Source: Belliella aquatica (GTDB lineage Bacteria > Bacteroidota > Bacteroidia > Cytophagales > Cyclobacteriaceae). Taken from it: a stretch of DNA of 64,000 nucleotides. The stretch covers positions 1 through 64,000 of the forward strand of contig NZ_BMFD01000002.1 of NCBI RefSeq assembly GCF_014637795.1, read 5' to 3'. Positions within the stretch are counted from its first letter, which is position 1. Each line of letters begins with the position of its first letter. The notes under the pieces are model-generated. The model saw only the letters and a program-made list of their open reading frames with translations, was not told the origin of the DNA and did not search any database. A program made the position numbers and the translations under genes. Shown here piece after piece: positions 25,826 through 35,365 of the stretch.

Positions 25826-26494
25826 CTAGCTTTCAAAGTATTTGTGAAGGTCTTTTAGACTTTCGATTTCTAAATCAACAGGTTCTGAAAAAGGATACGC
25901 TGGCATTCCTTTTCTCCTGATCAAACAAGTTTGGAGTCCAACTCTTTTTGCACCTAAAAGATCCCAAGGATGGCAAGCTATCATCATGACATCACTTGAA
26001 GCTAATTTTAATTCATTCAGCACAAATTGATAGGGAGAGGGATGGGGTTTGAAATAGCCCACTTCATCAATGCTAAAAATACGTTTCATGAACTTTCCAA
26101 TACCACTATATTCCATTTGTGCATTTGCAGTTTCTAAACTACCATTGGTGAGCGCTACCATGGGAATTCCCAATTCTTGAAAACTTACCAAGCCTCCAAT
26201 CACATCTTTATGAGGCGGTAAAGTTTTTATTTTGGAAAGCAGGACATTAATCTCTGATTGTGTGATTTTGCAATCTAGTTTTTCTGCCGTCATTCCTAAA
26301 GTAGCACCGGCTATTTCGCTAAAAGACCTATGTTTTCCTGTCAAACTTTCTACCCATGCATATTGTAACAGATACGCAAACCAAATGTCAAAAGCAGAAG
26401 AATGGAACAATCGACTATTGATAGCAGATTTTAACTGCGTCATGTCTAACAGCGTTTCATTGACATCGAAAACAAGAAGTGAAGGCTTATTCAT
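25826..26494 (-). CDS. HAD-family type II haloacid dehalogenase
   Basis: A 222-residue HAD hydrolase starting MNKPSLLVFDVNETLLD. Motif I DVNET holds the nucleophilic Asp, motif II is ALTNGS, motif III has Lys in GYFKPHPSPY, and motif IV is MIACHPWDLLGA. The family hydrolyses 2-haloacids or related phosphate-type substrates by an Asp ester. The start at 26494 is preferred to an upstream ATG (26545) because the core begins directly after it. Single gene on the minus strand between two plus-strand operons. The HPWD motif fits L-2-haloacid dehalogenase. Confidence 0.9.
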   Translation of the reverse strand: MNKPSLLVFDVNETLLDMTQLKSAINSRLFHSSAFDIWFAYLLQYAWVESLTGKHRSFSEIAGATLGMTAEKLDCKITQSEINVLLSKIKTLPPHKDVIGGLVSFQELGIPMVALTNGSLETANAQMEYSGIGKFMKRIFSIDEVGYFKPHPSPYQFVLNELKLASSDVMMIACHPWDLLGAKRVGLQTCLIRRKGMPAYPFSEPVDLEIESLKDLHKYFES

Positions 26495-26677
26495 ATAGAT
26501 TGAATTTATTGATGCATCAAGTTCAAAAGCTACAAAAAGAATCACGGTCTAAACTATTTATAGACAGAATTGTCTTTATCTTGACATTTAATCTATGTTA
26601 TTGACTGCAAATTGCAAATCAAGGTCGTCAGCCATAATTTGATAGAAATTTAATAACAAACAAATAAAATATTTAAG

Positions 26678-26959
26678 ATGAAAGCTATCTGGAATAATCA
26701 AGTAATCGCCGAAAGTGAAAAAACAATTCAAATCGAAGGGAATCATTATTTCCCAGCTGATACCATCAAAAAGGAGTTTTTCAAAGCTTCCGATACCTAC
26801 ACAACATGCCCTTGGAAGGGAATAGCATCCTATTATCATATTGAAGTTAACGGTGAAGTAAACATGGATGCTGCTTGGTTTTATCCAGACACAAAACCTG
26901 CTGCTAGAGAAATCAAAGACCATGTAGCGTTTTGGAGAGGGGTAGAAGTGAAGAAATAA
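26678..26959 (+). CDS. DUF427 protein
   Basis: A 93-residue protein of the DUF427 family. The family pattern is plain: MKAIWNNQVIAES, TYTTCPWKGIASYY, AAWFYPDTKPAA and HVAFWRGVEV. It has a cupin-like beta fold and no assigned reaction. It is followed 41 bases later by the BCCT transporter and the ergothioneine genes on the same strand, so it may share their regulation; the gap makes this weaker than the BCCT-egtB link. Confidence 0.9.
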   Translation: MKAIWNNQVIAESEKTIQIEGNHYFPADTIKKEFFKASDTYTTCPWKGIASYYHIEVNGEVNMDAAWFYPDTKPAAREIKDHVAFWRGVEVKK

Positions 26960-27000
26960 CTTGAAAATTATAGTTATCTCATATTCTTCAACTTGACGCC

Positions 27001-28494
27001 ATGACTTTTCAATCCTTCAGGAAAACAACCAACTTCACCAACTGGATAGTTGCTATTTTCTGTGTTCTATTCTTGGGTTTTGCTTTTCTGATGCCCAATT
27101 CTTTCAGTACCATATTGGAAGATTTGACTCAGAATCTGCTCCAAAAGTTTGGGACATTTTATTTAATTTTAGGTCTATCGGCCGTCATAATCCTTCTTTT
27201 CTTGGCTTTTTCGAAGTTAGGAAAAATAAGGCTTGGATCAGGCAGTCCGGAATTCAACTGGGTTTCTTGGATAGCCATGTTATACAGCACGGGAATGGGA
27301 GCGGGCTTATTGCTTAGAGCAGTGCAGGAGCCAGTTTTCTATTATCAAAACCCACCTAGAGCATCTTCTTTAGACAGTGCTGGATTCGCCTTGGAATATA
27401 CTTTTTTCCATTGGGGGATGACACCGTGGGCATTTTATGGGCTGTTTGGATTGATTATGGCTTATGTCATCTATATCAAGAAAGAAAATATCCTAAGCTC
27501 GTCTTTACTCCCAAAAGCCTATCAAACAGGTTTCATCGGGATTATGATGAATTCCCTCACGATTATTTGTACACTTCTTGGAGTTGTAGCAGCACTCGGG
27601 CTGGGTGGGAGGCAACTACTCGAAGCTTTAGGTCATATTACAAATAACAGTTTCAACCCTAACCATGCCATAGGTGTAGTGATGGTCGTTTGTTTAATTG
27701 CTACAACCTCTGCTTTACTAGGCTTAAAAAAGGGCATAAAGAACCTGTCCAATTTCAATATTGGAATAGCTACCATATTGCTCTTAATTGTGGCATATTT
27801 TGGTTTTCAGGATGGAATGTCGTTTAGTTTTATTGGTATCTTAGGCACATACATTTTAGATTTCGTTCCTATGAGTCTTAATCTGGGAAAATTTCAGGTT
27901 TCAGATGATTTTCTTCAAGATTGGACTTACTTCTACTGGGCATTTTGGCTGGCTTGGGCACCTTTCACAGGTGTTTTCATCGCTAGAATTTCCAAAGGAA
28001 GAAGTATTAGAGAATTTATTCTTGCAGTTTTAATTATCCCTTCTTTGGGTACATTTCTATGGTTTGCTGTTTTTGGTCAAAGTGCCTTTCATTTAATAGC
28101 TCAAGGTGATTTAGAAAAAGGAATGTTTGACTCTATTTATACAGGTATTTTTGTCTTTTTGGTGCAGCTGCCTTTAGCAAATATTACTCAAATCATGACT
28201 TTGTTATTGGTTTTTACATTTCTAATCACCTCCGTAGATTCGGCTATTTTTGTTTTGAGTATGTTTAGTGATGAAGGAAAAACCGAACCTAAAAAAAGGT
28301 TAAGATGGATATGGGGAATGATGATTGGCTTGTTTACAAGTGCAGTGATTATCATAGGACAGGAGACTTTACTACAATCGGTATCACAATTAATGATCGT
28401 ATTTGCTTTTCCTTTTAGCCTGATGTTTTTGGCAATGGTGATATATTTTCTTAGCTTATTGTTTTTACAAAACTCGAATTATGAACAGAAGTAA
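27001..28494 (+). CDS. BCCT-family betaine/choline/carnitine-type transporter
   Basis: A 497-residue membrane transporter with 12 helices. It has the family motifs GMGAGLLLRAVQEPVFYY, FFHWGMTPWAFYGLFG and FYWAFWLAWAPFTGVFIARI. The aromatic box W138-x4-W143-x2-Y146 matches the spacing that holds the trimethylammonium group in BetP-type carriers. The gene overlaps egtB by 14 bases (28481-28494), which couples them. Hercynine and ergothioneine are trimethylammonium betaines, so import or export of either is plausible; glycine betaine is the cautious default. Coupling and motifs are seen; substrate is inferred. Confidence 0.92.
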   Translation: MTFQSFRKTTNFTNWIVAIFCVLFLGFAFLMPNSFSTILEDLTQNLLQKFGTFYLILGLSAVIILLFLAFSKLGKIRLGSGSPEFNWVSWIAMLYSTGMGAGLLLRAVQEPVFYYQNPPRASSLDSAGFALEYTFFHWGMTPWAFYGLFGLIMAYVIYIKKENILSSSLLPKAYQTGFIGIMMNSLTIICTLLGVVAALGLGGRQLLEALGHITNNSFNPNHAIGVVMVVCLIATTSALLGLKKGIKNLSNFNIGIATILLLIVAYFGFQDGMSFSFIGILGTYILDFVPMSLNLGKFQVSDDFLQDWTYFYWAFWLAWAPFTGVFIARISKGRSIREFILAVLIIPSLGTFLWFAVFGQSAFHLIAQGDLEKGMFDSIYTGIFVFLVQLPLANITQIMTLLLVFTFLITSVDSAIFVLSMFSDEGKTEPKKRLRWIWGMMIGLFTSAVIIIGQETLLQSVSQLMIVFAFPFSLMFLAMVIYFLSLLFLQNSNYEQK

Positions 28495-29635
28495 TTTTAT
28501 AAAAAATAAACTTATAGATACCCGAAAACATACAGAAAAAATCTGTGAACCTTTGGAGATCGAAGACTATGTTCCTCAACCTGTGGTGGATGTTTCTCCT
28601 CCAAAATGGCATTTGGCACACACCACCTGGTTTTTTGAAACTTTCGTTTTGATTCCTTACTTCAAGGATTATCATGTCTATAATGATGATTTTGCCTTTT
28701 TATTCAACAGCTATTATAACAATGCGGGTGACCGTGTCCTTCGTCCCAATCGGGGTCTGATGACTCGACCACCAGTAAGAGAGGTAATGGCATATCGCAA
28801 ATATGTCACTGAAAAGTGCCTCGCTTTGATTGAAACTCTTCCTTCTGATGGTATCCTAGACATCATCGAGATAGGGATCAATCATGAACAGCAACATCAA
28901 GAGTTATTGGTTTATGATATAAAATTCATTTTTGGGAACCAACCTACATTTCCTATATATGGGAGTGGGTTTGATCTTCAAAAAGAGGAGGAAAAGGGTT
29001 TTCTTAGTTTCAAGGCTGGCTTAAAACAAATCGGTGCAGCAGGGGAGGCTTTTTGTTTTGACAATGAGCTTGGTCAGCATCAAGTTTATATCCAAGACTT
29101 TGAAATTGCCCAAAATCTAGTTACAAATGGCGAATACCTTGAATTTATTCAATCAGGAGGATATACAGACTTTAATCTATGGCTTTCGGAAGGTTGGGAT
29201 TTTATTCAAAAGGAGGACTTAAAAGCACCATTGTATTGGTTTGAAAAAAATGGAGATTGGTACAATTATACACTCCGCGGGTTCGAAAAAATAGACCATT
29301 CTCTCCCTGTGCAACATGTGAGCTTTTATGAAGCCTATGCATTCGCTGAGTGGAAAGGAGTGCGCTTGCCGACAGAATTTGAATGGGAAGTGGCTGCCGA
29401 TCAACTTAATTGGGGACAACTTTGGGAATGGACTTACAGTGCCTACCTTCCATATCCTGGATTCAAAAAAGCGCCTGGTGCATTAGGCGAATACAATGGC
29501 AAATTTATGTCCAATCAAAATGTTCTACGTGGTGCTTCTGTTGCCACCCCAGAGGGACATAGTCGAAAAACATACCGTAACTTCTTTCATGCCTCCTCAA
29601 GGTGGCTTTTTTCAGGAATCAGATTAGCAAAGTAA
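28481..29635 (+). CDS. egtB: EgtB, ergothioneine sulfoxide synthase
   Basis: A 384-residue EgtB. The N-terminal DinB-type domain supplies the iron site with His at about 47 (KWHLAHTTW), and His135 and His139 (NHEQQHQELL). The C-terminal FGE-sulfatase domain has WEWTYSAYLPYPGF and YRNFFHASSRW. The enzyme joins the sulfur of cysteine or gamma-glutamylcysteine to hercynine with oxygen. It overlaps the transporter gene upstream and egtD follows 3 bases later. egtA, egtC and egtE were not seen, so sulfur donor and lyase must come from elsewhere. The length is a little below the well-studied mycobacterial enzyme. Confidence 0.94.
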   Translation: MNRSNFIKNKLIDTRKHTEKICEPLEIEDYVPQPVVDVSPPKWHLAHTTWFFETFVLIPYFKDYHVYNDDFAFLFNSYYNNAGDRVLRPNRGLMTRPPVREVMAYRKYVTEKCLALIETLPSDGILDIIEIGINHEQQHQELLVYDIKFIFGNQPTFPIYGSGFDLQKEEEKGFLSFKAGLKQIGAAGEAFCFDNELGQHQVYIQDFEIAQNLVTNGEYLEFIQSGGYTDFNLWLSEGWDFIQKEDLKAPLYWFEKNGDWYNYTLRGFEKIDHSLPVQHVSFYEAYAFAEWKGVRLPTEFEWEVAADQLNWGQLWEWTYSAYLPYPGFKKAPGALGEYNGKFMSNQNVLRGASVATPEGHSRKTYRNFFHASSRWLFSGIRLAK

Positions 29636-29638
29636 ATT

Positions 29639-30565
29639 ATGAATCAATTTCTTAATGACGTCATCTCAGGTTTGACCTCAGTTCAAAAAACATTGCCTTC
29701 AAAATATTTTTATGATGAAAAAGGTTCTCGAATTTTTCAAGAAATCATGGCACTTGAAGAGTACTATCTTCCAGAATGCGAAGTTGAAATTTTACAGAAT
29801 AGCTCCCAAGCCATCTTATCAGAAATTCAATCCGATGAATTGGATATCATTGAATTAGGCGCTGGTGATGGATCTAAGACCGTGATTTTTCTTAAAGAAG
29901 CTTTTAAAACGGGGAAATCTTTAACCTACATTCCAATGGATATCTCACCCGATATTTTAGAAATCAATAGAGAATTAATAAAATCAGAACTCCCTGAATT
30001 AAAAGTAAAACCTATACCAGGAGATTATGGTCATACTTCTGAATCATTAAAAGAGCGAAAATCACCAAAGCTTGTTCTCTTTATGGGAAGTAATATTGGG
30101 AATTTTCCTAGAGAAAAAGCAACTGAATTTATTCGCTTTGTGAATGACCTTCTTCAAAATGGAGATTTCTTTTTAATGGGAGTCGATTTGAAGAAGAATC
30201 CACATATAATTCGTGCTGCCTACAATGATAAAGAGGGGGTGACGAAGCGATTCAACCTCAATTTATTAGAAAGAATCAATCGAGAGCTTGACGCAGATTT
30301 TGAGCTGTCTTCTTTCGAACATTACGGCGTGTACAATCCACTTTCTGGTTCAGCATTAAGTTTTTTGGTAAGTCTTCAAGACCAAACTGTCACCATAAGT
30401 GGTCAAAAGATACATTTTGAGAAATTTGAGACCATCAACACTGAAATTTCTCAAAAGTACAGTTTGAAAGAACTTGATCAAATTGGAGCTCAAACAGGAT
30501 TCAGCTGGGACAAACATTTTACTGACGAAAAGGGCTATTTCAGCTTAAGTCTTTTCAGAAAATGA
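29639..30565 (+). CDS. egtD: EgtD, L-histidine N-alpha-methyltransferase
   Basis: A 308-residue EgtD, which trimethylates histidine to hercynine using S-adenosylmethionine. Motifs include LPSKYFYDEKGS (residues about 19-30), the SAM site IELGAGDGSKT (71-81), MDISPDIL and the LFMGSNIGNFPR strand. It begins 3 bases after egtB, so the two steps are made from one transcript. Convergent with the OmpA gene, with an imperfect bidirectional terminator between them. Confidence 0.95.
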   Translation: MNQFLNDVISGLTSVQKTLPSKYFYDEKGSRIFQEIMALEEYYLPECEVEILQNSSQAILSEIQSDELDIIELGAGDGSKTVIFLKEAFKTGKSLTYIPMDISPDILEINRELIKSELPELKVKPIPGDYGHTSESLKERKSPKLVLFMGSNIGNFPREKATEFIRFVNDLLQNGDFFLMGVDLKKNPHIIRAAYNDKEGVTKRFNLNLLERINRELDADFELSSFEHYGVYNPLSGSALSFLVSLQDQTVTISGQKIHFEKFETINTEISQKYSLKELDQIGAQTGFSWDKHFTDEKGYFSLSLFRK

Positions 30566-30597
30566 AATAATTCTAAATCCTTTAAAAAAAGGAAAGC

Positions 30598-30633
30598 AAA
30601 AAAATGACTGCCTCTAAAAGAGACAGCCTTTTT
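30598..30633. terminator. Imperfect bidirectional terminator between egtD and the OmpA gene
   Basis: GACTGCCTC and GAGACAGCC flank a TAAAA loop with two mismatches, with A runs on the left and T runs on the right. It serves the convergent genes on each side. Confidence 0.5.
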
Positions 30634-30654
30634 AATCTAACCTGTTTTATATTT

Positions 30655-32655
30655 TTATTGTGGAATAATATCAATAACCACTGTTCTGTTGTATGCACGT
30701 TCTTCTGGGAATTTGTTGCTGAATGGCGATAGACCTTCATCCTCACCACTTCCTCTAACTTCAAACGTTACATCTTTTCTACCTTTATTAGCCAAGGCTT
30801 TTTCAAGGATTCCTTTTACATCATTTGCTCTAGCAAGAGACAAAGTTCTGTTGTAAGCAGGATCACCGATGATATCAGTATACCCAAGGATAACTACTTT
30901 TGCATTGACTGGAATTTTTTCTGCAACTACATCAGTCAAATACTTTTCGTATAGATTAACTGCATTAGATTCATCAAAATCATAGATTACACTGAATCTA
31001 GAATTGACAACATCAGTAGGAGGGGTCCACAATACCAAGTTCGCTGGAACTTCCTGCCTTACTTCTCTACCAGATTTGGTTTGACCTATCATGGTGATTT
31101 TATAATCTCCTTGAGGTCTTGCTCCAAGAATAGTTTGGCCAGGAATAGAAATCTTCTCTTCGGTATAAGGACCAAAATCTTGAATTCTTCCTTGCTCGTC
31201 TTTAACTTCAACCATCCAAGAATTGAATGCTGCATTCGAACCCTTTGCATTAAAGGTTATATAACTTTCCTCAGGAGCAGTTAATGTTTGAACTGATTTA
31301 AGCGGAGCGTTAGGACCAGCTTGGAATTCCATCAACATATTTGGTGTAGAACTTTCGATAGATACCTTACGGTCACCAGCACGAAGCAGGGTCTTATCAT
31401 CCGATTGTCCTGATGCTGTGGTAGTATTTCTTCCTTCAGTTGAAATCCTACTACCATTGATCATAAAGACATCTACAAGATACTTTTTGATAGATTCAGC
31501 CATTGACTTTCCATCCGTAGGAGATTTCTCAGAATACCCAACTAGCTTAATGTTAGCATTTGGATTTTTATTCATACGATCTCCAAGGATGTTGAGGATA
31601 TTATAATACACCACCATCTGTCTGTTGGCACGCTCAATATTTCTTTTTGGCGCAGTAGCCTCCAATTGATCCTCACTAAAATTGATAACTTGACTGTTGT
31701 TCAATTTTATATATCGACTAGGAATTTCTGTAGAATTAAGATCAAAGAACACATCATTTCTCAATGGGAATGTCTCACTCACATTTCTACTCACTGCAAG
31801 ATTTCGGGGAGAATTTACAGAGAAGACCACTGTTGGATCTGCAGGCATCACTACTGCTGATTCTGGTACTCTTTCGATTTTACTACCCTTTCCTAATTTC
31901 AATGCTAGACCAAGTCTAAGAGTAGTATTGTTCCAGTTTTCTGTAGAACGTGGGTTCTGTCCGAAATATGGGTGAAATGAAGCAAAAGGTGCTAAGATGA
32001 CTTTTGTTTTACTTGTACTCGAAGAGAGTGGAATATCTACTCCAGCCCCAACTTGAAAAGAAATTAAGTTTTTTTCTACATTAGAAAATTCACCATTCAC
32101 CGCTGCAGGAAGCTGCTGATTACTCGCAGCAGGATTTACGCCTAGCTGATAAGTGAAATCTTTATCTCTATTGAAGGCAAATCTAGGACCTGCAAAAAGA
32201 AAGAAACTTGACTTAAATGGCGCAAATCTTAAGCTAGGCTCTAAAGTGATATAGCTCAAATTCGTGGTCAGATCCGCAGGGCAATTACATGGTGTGGTAA
32301 TTTGATCAAAATCTCCCTGACGGTTATCATAACCACCTTGTAACATAAAACCAAAACGTGTATTTGCTTTGTGGTATTCAATCACTGGTGCTAAGAAAAT
32401 TCCAAGGCCATTACCTTTTCTAAAGCCTGCTGGAACAGACAGATCATTATTCAATTGTTGTGTAGTTCCTCTGTAGAAGTTGAAGTTTCCTCCAGCTGCC
32501 ACACCAAATCTCCATGAAGGGCTGGTGTAGGTATCTTGCGCTTGAAGTGGTGATTGTAATCCAATTAGGATCAATCCCGCCACCGCAACCGGCTTGCTGA
32601 TGCTTAGCACCCATTTGGTGCTCTGAGCCAATATATCTTTAATGTTATTTTTCAT
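30655..32655 (-). CDS. OmpA-family outer-membrane protein
   Basis: A 666-residue protein. A signal-type N-terminus (about 16-40, SISKPVAVAGLILIGLQSPL then QAQ) leads into an outer-membrane beta-barrel-like part (about 45-260: WRFGVAAGGNFNFYRG and FAPFKSSFFLFAGPRFAF). A middle region of about 300 residues has internal Ig/OmpA-like pieces. The C-terminus (about 560-666) is an OmpA peptidoglycan-binding domain with VVILGYTDIIGDPAYN and LARANDVKGIL. It anchors the outer membrane to the wall. It lies downstream of the ice-binding-type gene on the same strand. Confidence 0.9.
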   Translation of the reverse strand: MKNNIKDILAQSTKWVLSISKPVAVAGLILIGLQSPLQAQDTYTSPSWRFGVAAGGNFNFYRGTTQQLNNDLSVPAGFRKGNGLGIFLAPVIEYHKANTRFGFMLQGGYDNRQGDFDQITTPCNCPADLTTNLSYITLEPSLRFAPFKSSFFLFAGPRFAFNRDKDFTYQLGVNPAASNQQLPAAVNGEFSNVEKNLISFQVGAGVDIPLSSSTSKTKVILAPFASFHPYFGQNPRSTENWNNTTLRLGLALKLGKGSKIERVPESAVVMPADPTVVFSVNSPRNLAVSRNVSETFPLRNDVFFDLNSTEIPSRYIKLNNSQVINFSEDQLEATAPKRNIERANRQMVVYYNILNILGDRMNKNPNANIKLVGYSEKSPTDGKSMAESIKKYLVDVFMINGSRISTEGRNTTTASGQSDDKTLLRAGDRKVSIESSTPNMLMEFQAGPNAPLKSVQTLTAPEESYITFNAKGSNAAFNSWMVEVKDEQGRIQDFGPYTEEKISIPGQTILGARPQGDYKITMIGQTKSGREVRQEVPANLVLWTPPTDVVNSRFSVIYDFDESNAVNLYEKYLTDVVAEKIPVNAKVVILGYTDIIGDPAYNRTLSLARANDVKGILEKALANKGRKDVTFEVRGSGEDEGLSPFSNKFPEERAYNRTVVIDIIPQ

Positions 32656-32695
32656 CTGAATAGTGAGATATGTTTTTTAAGAATTTGGATAAAAT

Positions 32696-32734
32696 ATTGA
32701 AGTAAAAGAACCCGTAAAGGCCTTCTACTTCAAT
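32696..32734 (-). terminator. Possible terminator after the ice-binding-type gene
   Basis: ATTGAAGTA (32696-32704) and TACTTCAAT (32726-32734) form a 9-base stem with a loop of about 20 bases. A T-rich tract follows on the minus strand. The large loop lowers confidence. Confidence 0.35.
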
Positions 32735-32743
32735 GATTTTTCC

Positions 32744-34174
32744 TTATGGTCTTTCTATAATATTGGTATTGGTAAGTACAACAGAACCATTTCTGGCAAG
32801 CATTCTACCAACGGCAGTCGCTCCTGAGTTCATGGTAATAGAAGTCAATGCAAGAACATTTCCTTGGAAAGAAGTATTGTCACCAATAGTAGCAGAGCTA
32901 CCTGTTTGCCAATAGACATTCTTTGCTTGTGCACCACCTGTCAAGATGACGTTTCCTCCTGCACCTCCAACTGTTGTGAAGTCTGAAGCGATTTGGAAAA
33001 TAAATACTGCATCAGGATTTCCTTGAGCATCAAGTGTCAAATCACCCGCTTGGATAAGTAGAGTAGAAGTTGATTTGTAAATTCCAGGTGCAAGTGTTAG
33101 TCCACCTTGATCTCCTGAAACTGTCACAGGCGCAGGAGATGACGCACCTTCAAGGAATAAATAAGCATCAGTCAAATCTTGTTTAGCTTGAACAAGACGA
33201 GCAGCAATGCCTGTTGGCAAAGGATCATCAGAAGCATGGATAAAACCATTGATTACAATTGCTGGCGGGAATCCTGTGATAGAAGATCTAACACCAGGAG
33301 AAATTCCAACACTCAAATTTCGGATTTCACTAAATCCTGCATTATTGCTAATGCCTACACCTGCTAAAATTCCAAATTCTTCTGCTTCACCTAGGTCTAT
33401 TGAAGAAGCTTCAACAGGAGGAATGACAACAGGAATGGTTGTAAAGGACCAAAGGAAATTGCTTGCTAAAGATTTGTCTAACATGCTTGTAGCAGCTGTC
33501 GTGATGGTAGCAGAATAAGTATTACCCGCCAATAAAGGTGAATCAGGAGTAAATGAAGCCCTTAGACCAGTATAGGTAACATTCCCTGCCACTGGATTGT
33601 CATTCAAGGAAACTAAGAATGAGGTTTCTGTGATCGTAGAGGCTTGCATAGCTTCGCTAAAATCAGCCGTAATCACTTGATTGAGGGCAACATTGGTCTC
33701 CATATTACGTGGAGTAGTCAATTCAATAGTAGGAACTGGAAGCAATACTGTGTTGAAAGTCCATACAAAATCCTCTTGCATCAAATTTCCTGTTACATCT
33801 TTGACAGTTCTAAAAACTGTTGCCGTGTAGTTAGTATTTTCTTCTAAAGGTTCATTAGATTCAAAGCTTAAAGTTCTAGTACCTTCATCAAAAGAAAAAG
33901 AACCTGCAACAGCAGCACTTCCCATCAATCTAAATGAGTCCGCTGTTAGGGTTGTAGGATCCATATCTGTATTAAAAGTGGCATTCACCACTTGGGATAA
34001 TGGCACATTTCTATCTGTGCTATTGGCTGGGTCGGTGCTGATAACCACAGGACATTCGCCAATTACTTCGATATTTTCATCGATACATCCTCCAATAAAT
34101 ATCGATAGGAGCATTACAAGAATTGACTTTAGCCAAAGTTCTTTTCGGGTTTTGATTTTCATTTTGTTGTTCAT
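32744..34174 (-). CDS. Ice-binding-type (DUF3494) lipoprotein with two Ig-like domains
   Basis: A 476-residue lipoprotein (MLLSIFIGGCID, Cys about residue 30). Two SbsA/Big_5 Ig-like domains follow (about 40-140 and 148-248: VVNATFNTDMDPTTLTADSF and VITADFSEAMQASTITETSF). The C-terminal 220 residues are a DUF3494 ice-binding-like beta-solenoid: FGILAGVGISNNAGFSEI, LTLAPGIYKSTSTLLI, DAVFIFQIASDFTT and SFQGNVLALTSITMNSGA. Several proteins with this fold bind ice, but others are adhesins, so ice binding is probable rather than shown. The Ig domains would hold the solenoid away from the cell surface. Confidence 0.92.
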   Translation of the reverse strand: MNNKMKIKTRKELWLKSILVMLLSIFIGGCIDENIEVIGECPVVISTDPANSTDRNVPLSQVVNATFNTDMDPTTLTADSFRLMGSAAVAGSFSFDEGTRTLSFESNEPLEENTNYTATVFRTVKDVTGNLMQEDFVWTFNTVLLPVPTIELTTPRNMETNVALNQVITADFSEAMQASTITETSFLVSLNDNPVAGNVTYTGLRASFTPDSPLLAGNTYSATITTAATSMLDKSLASNFLWSFTTIPVVIPPVEASSIDLGEAEEFGILAGVGISNNAGFSEIRNLSVGISPGVRSSITGFPPAIVINGFIHASDDPLPTGIAARLVQAKQDLTDAYLFLEGASSPAPVTVSGDQGGLTLAPGIYKSTSTLLIQAGDLTLDAQGNPDAVFIFQIASDFTTVGGAGGNVILTGGAQAKNVYWQTGSSATIGDNTSFQGNVLALTSITMNSGATAVGRMLARNGSVVLTNTNIIERP

Positions 34175-34777
34175 TTATTTAAGCGTTCTAAAAAAGAGCA
34201 TAAAGCTGGGTCAAATATTAAAATCTTAATAGTCGATACTTTACCCTACAAAAGTCAGATATTACACAATCCAAAAACTTACACTTTATGAAATATTTGT
34301 TATATAAATCTCACTTTTTCAAAACAATTCTATTGTGTATTAGTTAAAATTAGTTTATTATTTTGTTTTGGTATCATAAAAAATGTTTTTTACATTATAA
34401 AAAACCTCTTTTGTTTTCAGAAAAACTGCACTTATTTGTAAAATTTGCTAGTTAAAACACAGAGAGTTAAGGAGAATGAATAGAGAAATAGGAATATGTA
34501 AAAAGGAAGGCAGATCTGATACTCAAGCATCTTGGTGAAAGGGTCAATGAATCTAGCTAAAAAGGAAGTTTGGATGGGCTTAAAGATTAATTTCAACTAA
34601 ATAGGTCAGTTTTATAAATTATAAAAATCCATTTTACAGTACAGCGTTCATGCCATTAACCAAACAAAATGGTGTATTATAAAGCCAATGATGTAGTGAT
34701 AAGCAATAACGCTTATCCAAAAGATTATTTGTGATAAAAATGTAACTGATGTCAAGCGGGTATTTATAAGAATATAA
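34175..34777. other. Gene-free region with a dispersed repeat copy
   Basis: No gene is seen. The part at 34655-34742 is the second copy of the repeat noted at 15143-15250, and contains a small perfect hairpin, GATAAGC (34698-34704) and GCTTATC (34711-34717). The remainder is AT-rich DNA upstream of the ice-binding-type gene and downstream of the AraC pair. Confidence 0.6.
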
Positions 34778-35341
34778 TTATACCACTTTAACCAGCAAAC
34801 TGAGGCGTTTCTTTTTGATCGATTGAAAAAAACTAGGGTTAAGCCCTGTTACTTTTTTGAAATGTCTATTAAGTTGAACAGTATTTCTGAAATTCAATTG
34901 TTTTGCGACTTCTTTCAGGGTTAACGAATCGTAAAGGATCATTTCCTTGGCTTTTTCGATTCTGAGTTCCATGATATAATGCGTCATTGTACAGCCGCTT
35001 ACTTCTGCAAAAATAGTAGAAAGGGAAGAAAAGCTAAGTCCTAAATTTTCAGTAAGAAACTCTTGATAGCTACTTTTAGTAAACACTTCATCTTTGGCCA
35101 TCATTTGATCTAAAATCAATTTGACTTTTTCAATGAGGTCTTCATGGTCTTTATCTAACAGAACAAGTCCATGACGTTTCAGACTATTTCTGAGCACCCC
35201 ATGATCGGCCGATGACAATTCTTTCTTCAGCTCAACAATTCCAAGCTTTTTAATTACTGCTGGAATTTCAAGATTTTTTAGAATTTCCCTGACGTTTGCC
35301 TTACAACGCAAACTAACCATGTAGCGAATATATATTTTCAT
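34778..35341 (-). CDS. AraC-family regulator with small HMA-like N-terminus (paralogue 2)
   Basis: A 187-residue protein with an AraC C-terminal domain (about 95-187; LTLKEVAKQLNFRNTVQLNR and the second helix-turn-helix) and an N-terminal 70-residue alpha/beta part that begins IRYMVSLRCKANVREIL. The start resembles a heavy-metal-associated (HMA) beta-alpha-beta fold in which the usual CxxC is SxxC. The gene is a paralogue of the one just upstream (35366-35926) with about 40 percent identity by eye. Target genes unknown; autoregulation is likely given tandem duplication. Confidence 0.85.
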   Translation of the reverse strand: MKIYIRYMVSLRCKANVREILKNLEIPAVIKKLGIVELKKELSSADHGVLRNSLKRHGLVLLDKDHEDLIEKVKLILDQMMAKDEVFTKSSYQEFLTENLGLSFSSLSTIFAEVSGCTMTHYIMELRIEKAKEMILYDSLTLKEVAKQLNFRNTVQLNRHFKKVTGLNPSFFQSIKKKRLSLLVKVV

Positions 35342-35365
35342 ACTATTGGATAGGCATCCATTGGT

